DNA from: Xylona heveae TC161
Lineage: Eukaryota; Ascomycota; Xylonomycetes; Xylonales; Xylonaceae
Assembly (NCBI RefSeq): GCF_001619985.1
Contig: NW_017264194.1
Span: 2,785,511 to 2,849,510 of the forward strand
Reading direction: 5' to 3'
Length of the DNA stretch: 64,000 nucleotides
Below the pieces are notes generated by a model. The model was not told where the DNA came from. It saw nothing but the letters and a program-made list of their open reading frames with translations, and made no database searches. The position numbers and the translations under genes were made by a program. Below, piece after piece: positions 59,000 through 64,000 of this stretch (position 1 is its first letter; each line of letters begins with the position of its first letter).

Positions 59000-61900
59000 G
59001 CTGGTTTTTGGAGAAGCTGGGCCCAAGCGATGGAGTTCTCGAGGTATACTCCTACCGACTGACTGCCCTGGGCCGTACTACTACTCGGATTTGGAGATTG
59101 CGATGCGGGATTTTGTCCGTACCGGTACTTTGGCGTGTGCCCGTCGATCTCCACGGAAGGCGCCGTTGTCATTTAGTCTCCCTGCGCCGTTTCTCCCTCT
59201 CTCGTCCAAGATCTGCCTGTCTTGACGGAATGGCTGCTCTGGACAGGTCTGGACAATGAGAGCGCAAGGAGAGGAATGGACAGAAAAGGGTTACAAACTG
59301 CAAGTTACGAGCTTCATCGTCACCATCATCGATACGGTTTATCAACTTTAGATCTAGTAAGGCTTTGACTGACGGTCTAAGCACAAACCCCCGGTCGTCA
59401 TCAGAAAATCTCCCAAACCATCATGGGCACGGCAAGCTCCTTTTGGCCTTTTCTCTTACCTCTTTGCATATTTTGGCGCAGCCTGAACTGTCACATCACG
59501 CTTCTCTAGCGTAAGTGGATCCTCCATCTTGGAACGACCAAATGTATCTCGTTCGGTGTTTTACGGAAATATGCACAGCGGAAATCTCACAAGAGTTCCA
59601 TTTGAGACACTGGCCTGGGTCTCTGGATGACCAATGTCGGTGAAATGTCAAAAGCGAACTACCCAAGTATCCAAGTCGTCTCGGTTATCACAATCTGCTG
59701 GGGAATGTACGTGGACGGCCATGCCCCTATCCCTACGGGGATGCATTACGATAGGGATCGCGAACTTCATCCCACATTTGTAAGAAGTAAGCTCCGAAGT
59801 CCGTAGACGTACTGTAGCCAGCCCAACCAATGAAAGGATGAGCCGTCTGAGCTTCTGGAGGCTTCCGGCCGGGAGCCATCCTCATCATCATCATCCTGGA
59901 CCCCTCGGTTCGCAGGCCGTTTCCCGAATAAGCTGCATTTGCTGTTCACCCCACTGAACGCTGTCAGCTCTGCCGACAAGACGAGCACTACAGCCGAGTC
60001 GAGGTTGAATGAGGCACGGAGGACATTCTCATTCTGGCAGTGCGAACGAAAGGCGGACCACAATGTGACGACGGGGCTGGCAGACTTGTAAAAGTACGAG
60101 GCGGTACAGGGCAGTACGATAGAGAAAGTTGCACAATAGTCTCAAGGGCCCTTGAGCAAAAACATTAATTTTGCACAAGAGGTACTAACATGTTCATAGA
60201 GGGCAGTGCCGATCTCTACGGGTCTCCTTCTTTGGGGACTTGATCAAAATGGCCTAGCAGGCCATCTCTCTGTTCGAAGCTGTCCTTGAGATGCTGGTCG
60301 TCATTGACGGCCGCTAAGTTTCGCGAGTTGAATTGGAGCTTGTGATGAGGGAGACGATGCTGGAGGAAAGAGCTCCATGTTGGACCCATTATTGACCCGC
60401 TCTTTTCAACATTCCCCTCTTTCTCCACGGCTTTTCTCGCCCACTTTCATTTGCCCAAATAGTCTCCGTCTTACGCTCATCTAATGCGCGGCGTCCATTG
60501 CAGCGCGTGTGCGCGCGTGGCCCGGCAGTTCCGTCCGCTCGCTGCTTCGCCCAGCCCGCCATTGGCAAGCCCTTTTATGCAGTCATGGCGTGCACTCATC
60601 GCATCAAGGTATTCATTGGTGCTATGGCGATTACGATATGAACTCACTCACCAATACGGACGAAATACAGGCCAAAATAAGAGCGGGCAGTCATCAAGGA
60701 GACGGGAGTGCGGCCGCTTCTACCGCGACACTGCTTGCTCAAGTTCTTTTTTGGATTCTCACCTGCAACTTCATGTTTTTTATTGCTTAAGCTGTTTGAC
60801 GCATGTAGTGTCTAAGCATCACGGACAAATACCGCGGGCAGGATGGAATTCGTACTCTGGCCCCGGCCATTTGGCCGGGTTTAGCATGCGTCAGTGCACA
60901 CACTGGTGGCACTCGTGCTCCCAGCTTTTCGAACTACAAGTGGTACGTAGCCTTAGGGTCAATCTATCCAAGGACTCAAATTTCCCCTTGTCAAAACAAC
61001 CAAGGAAAATCCCCAGGGGTGGGTTTGACCCCCCTTGTTACTTTGGTGCTTTGTCCCCGAGTACAAGGATTACAGTATTGGCGTAGGATACATACTGCGT
61101 TGAGTTCAAGACGAGAGGGGATCGAGAGAGAGACGGGAATTCGGGAAGCCGATCAAGGGGCCATTGTTCCTCGGCATTGCGTCTTTTGGCTCCAGGGCGA
61201 GGGTAAACCGCCGGGCAAGGGTTGAATTATGATTTTACTGTGGTTGAGATAGGACTGAACTGGGCTAACTAATTTACTGTCGCGCAAGTTGACACTTCCT
61301 CTGCTCTCCGCTTCGCTCACTTTCCCAGAACTGGATCCCTAAGGCCGCGCTCGTGCACTTTAGTCTCCTCTTGGGCGGGTCCAACCTAGAAAGAACGCCG
61401 TCCCATGTCGCCCTACGGGTTGCATGACCGCCATGGCTCACAGATAGGATCGCTAGTTACCCTCCCCTTTCTACGAGGACACACTAACTTGTCTCCTTAC
61501 GGTTAACTGCCAGGAGCGCTCAGAGCCCTGGCGAAAAAAAAAGGGCCCCACGAAATTTACCTGACGGGTTCAACGTGGTTAAGTTATCGACCATACTGGG
61601 CTCTTAGAAGGTACCCCTGTGCTAGCATACTCCCGGGTGGGTTTCCTTGTCGCAAAGAATGCGTACGAGTAGATCTTAGCAATGATCAGTCATCAAGAGT
61701 GTCTAATAACTGTCTGTTCGCACATTACTAAGAGCAAGGCCGAGACTGCGACTATGATAGCAACAACCATTATAACAAAATGACCATCGCGATGCATGAC
61801 GAAAGGGAAATTTGATATGGAGACACAGACAGCAGTTGCTGATGACGATAGTGTTACCATACTCTAGCAGCCCGGAATTTGCCATATCACGAGAGAAAGC

Positions 61901-62680
61901 CAAACCCGCAGGCTAACGAAAGCCTCATCAAAAAGCCGGTCTGTTCCCTTTTAGTGCTGGAATGGCAAAATTCCGCTATTCCTCGGCGCCCTTTTTTTGT
62001 GATGATTTCCAGTCCTCTTGCCTTTTCCTGCGTTGGGGATTCAAAAGTGGAGACGATTTATGGTACAGTATAACGTTATCATTGAGCAAATAAATTGGGT
62101 ATAGTACAGTAGTAGGAAAGAAGATAATCAACCTTTGAGGACGGCACGCGATCGTCGTGGCTCATTTTCCCTTAGCTAGGCACTTTTTTTTTCTCTCTCT
62201 TTCGCGCTCTTCATGGACAAAGACTTGAGCCCGCCAATGATCCCATCAACGATGTCGGCGAGTAGCTAACCCATGTCATAGTCCTGGTCCTGGTTCTGAC
62301 CCATGGTCATCTTACAGTAGCTGTGAAGCCCTGGTATGGGCAAGAAACAAAAGTCCTCAAGAGCACGTGGAGACGAGAAAAGCAAAGAGACGATGATGGA
62401 CAGGTTGAATCGTTGACGGACAGGCATTCCTCTACTATTTTTTCCCTTTTTATTTCTTCTATTAGCCTTTGAACTGATTATTCTTTTTAATTTCTGCTTC
62501 TGATTCGGCCTCACGTTTCCTCATTTCCCCTTCCCCAGTCGCTGGAGTGGCATGTCTATTGGTTTGACGTCCATGCCACTACCCCCAGAAAAGAAAAGGA
62601 TAAAGTCTCCGCCCATGACTACAAGGCCTGGCGCACCCCCGCCATCCTTGGCACCGCCGATAGCGAACCCATGCCTCACT

Positions 62681-62720
62681 TGCCTTGTCTCTCTTGTCTC
62701 TCTCTTGTCTCTCCTTGCTC
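62681..62720 (+). repeat. TTGTCTCTC short tandem repeat
   Basis: Three imperfect copies of a TTGTCTCTC-type word follow one another in an intergenic C/T-rich stretch. Confidence 0.6.
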
Positions 62721-63062
62721 GTCGTTCTGCCTTTTATTTTCGTGCTCCTCCCACCATCTCGTGCCCGTCATTTCCCATCCCTATGGGATGAGGAATGGTG
62801 TGACTTTGACAACATAAGAAACCAAGCTAATCCGATCTTGGCCGAGTAAAGCTCCCAACTTGCTGGTTACATCTCATACCAAAGGGAGCTTTTTAGGGGC
62901 AATGCACGAAGAACACTTTTTGTTCTATTGTCCCATTGTATCGTGGACTGGGAGGCTAATTTTGTGGTTTGTCTCAATTCAACGCAAGAAGTAACTTGGA
63001 GATTTGCTTGATTTAGCCTGGCATACCCGTCCCGCTGCGGGTTCCCAATCTGGCCGATGGAG

Positions 63063-63140
63063 GGAAGTTTTCGTGTGCGTGTGTGGATGAGCCATGTACG
63101 TCTAAGGGTGTGTGTAAGTGCGTGCGTGTAAATTTAAGTG
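63063..63140 (+). repeat. TG/GTGC-rich patch
   Basis: Alternating purine-pyrimidine DNA with gtgtgcgtgtgtgg, ggtgtgtgtaagtgcgtgcgtg and related words. It may favour unusual helix form; no function is assigned. Confidence 0.55.
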
Positions 63141-64000
63141 TGTCAGATTCGTTAGTGAATTAGTGGTAGCCCCCCTCGTAGGTAGCTTAGTGGCACAAGT
63201 ACCTTAGTTAAGGGTCAGTTCAGTGTAGCCTTAGCTTCTTGGAGGATCCCTCAGTATTCACGGAGGCCTGGGAGTTACGTACCGTGACCACTGCGCTACT
63301 GTAGGTGACTTACTGTACGCGGCCGATGGTTCAGCTTATCAGCGTAAAGAGTCGGAAAATAATACGGCTCCATTGAGGGATGCCTTGTCCTGTTTGCTCT
63401 CTTTTCTTGTCTTTTCTTAAGAGATATTCCCTGGTCGATAATGACAAGCATGGTACATTTAGACTTCTCTCTCCTTTTTATGATCAAATTATTTACCGTG
63501 AGCTAGCATCTACTCTTCATAAATCTCACATGGTCAAGAGAAGAAAAACAAGTGAAAAGTTCGAATCAACAAGTAGGGCGGTTCCCATTCTTTCCTCAAA
63601 GCGTTCCCCCCTCCATTGATTGTGTGCGTCCTGCCACGAGCCCACCGTTTGTTCCCGTTGACGCTACGATTTCCCAGTGTAGGGCTGAACGTGTTCGCTG
63701 CCGCTGTCGCTGTCGCTCTCACTCTTCTCCCTCCCTCTGCCTTTTTCCTTGACGCTCCTTTGTCTCGAACTTACCCACTCATCCATCCCATAACATACAT
63801 TCCCCACTTACTCTGACGACTTGTCTGGTTCACTACCGCTCCTATTGTCCTCTTTTACTCTTGCTTGACCCAAAATATTCCCACCCCTCGTCCCCCAATC
63901 CTGATTCTTCCTCCCTCTCTCTCTTTCTCTCGACGGACAATTGTCGTTGTTCTTTTGTCATCTTTACAAAAGAGGCCCCTCTCACGACTATTACTATTCC

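Larger units (their letters stand above)
57901..60480. other. Gene-free region, middle part, with palindromic motifs
   Basis: Contents are a cluster of TACCTA/TAGGTA palindromes (57937-58014), a G-rich run (58967-58999), and otherwise unremarkable mixed-composition DNA. No frame longer than 110 codons shows a domain. Confidence 0.45.
60481..64000. other. Gene-free right end, likely upstream region of an outside gene
   Basis: 3.5 kb with no supported gene; the longest frame (60484-61086, 200 codons) has no domain and no coding signature. It contains three CAAGGGG BrlA-type sites (60984-60990 and 61031-61037 on minus, 61154-61160 on plus), a CCCCAGGGG palindrome (61011-61019), a TG-rich patch (about 63063-63140), and a TTGTCTCTC-type repeat (about 62681-62720). 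From about 63650 to 64000 the plus strand is strongly C/T-rich, the pattern of a promoter or 5' leader of a rightward gene beginning past the window. Confidence 0.5.

Noticed and set aside
60484-61086. 200-codon plus-strand open frame in the gene-free region
   Set aside because: No recognisable domain; Cys/Trp/Arg-heavy composition typical of non-coding frames; overlapping frames on the same strand; no splice partners that extend it.
54352-64000. Transposon or decayed mobile element in the gene-free region
   Set aside because: I could see no terminal repeats, transposase or reverse-transcriptase-like translation, nor the AT-rich skew of repeat-induced mutation; only a library search could exclude short remnants.

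Overview
This window reads as euchromatic chromosomal DNA of a filamentous ascomycete (Pezizomycotina, most likely Eurotiomycetes). The evidence is short introns of about 55-170 bp with GTAWGT-type donors and CTAAC branch points, compact gene spacing, and fungus-typical proteins: mannitol 2-dehydrogenase, DUF3984, Sts1/Cut8, Ima1, an Aim19-like protein and mitoribosomal mL59. The species cannot be fixed from sequence alone. I found no transposable element, virus-like fossil, tRNA, rRNA or CRISPR array.

Layout. The first 54 kb carries 18 protein-coding genes. In order: a DENN-domain Rab-GEF-like protein (453-4678 +); mannitol 2-dehydrogenase (5872-7380 +); a DUF3984 protein (7973-9523 +); STS1/Cut8 (11237-12366 -); mitoribosomal mL59 (12724-13311 +); exosome helicase MTR4 (13814-17279 -); cytochrome oxidase subunit VIIc/Cox8 (17770-18131 +); Elongator ELP1 (18576-23206 +); mevalonate diphosphate decarboxylase ERG19 (23658-24987 -); cytochrome c heme lyase (25384-26427 +); syntaxin PEP12 (26860-27770 -); nuclear-pore membrane protein NDC1 (28171-30326 +); a RHO1-type GTPase (32010-33055 -); mitoribosomal uL24m (35889-37067 +); ALG14 (37434-38327 -); inner nuclear membrane protein IMA1 (38957-41886 +); SIW14-like phosphatase (43792-44871 +); AIM19-like protein (45805-46381 -); an ER J-protein HLJ1/DNAJB12-like (47013-48418 +); and E4 ubiquitin ligase UFD2 (50021-54351 -). 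That list has 20 entries; the DUF3984 and AIM19-like genes are recognised only at family level. Exon joins were worked out by eye and most close in phase, so lengths in amino acids are given where every junction was checked.

The last 9.6 kb (54352-64000) holds no gene I can support. It contains many short palindromes, CCCCT/AGGGG elements, BrlA-type CAAGGGG sites and, at the right edge, a long pyrimidine-rich stretch that looks like the 5' leader or promoter of a rightward gene starting outside the window. It is best read as the large upstream region of a regulatory gene.

Functional themes. The genes are housekeeping: five mitochondrial proteins (mL59, Cox VIIc, heme lyase, uL24m, Aim19-like), several nuclear envelope or nuclear quality-control proteins (Sts1, Mtr4, Ndc1, Ima1), secretory and ER functions (Alg14, Hlj1, Pep12, Ufd2) and signalling (Rho1, DENN, Siw14). 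No biosynthetic gene cluster or defence island is visible. The most interesting non-coding signals are a 13-bp perfect hairpin in the mannitol dehydrogenase 3' flank, a 20-bp tandem repeat that straddles the ELP1 stop codon, strand-matched pyrimidine tracts at nearly every convergent gene pair, and the 9.6-kb gene-free right end.
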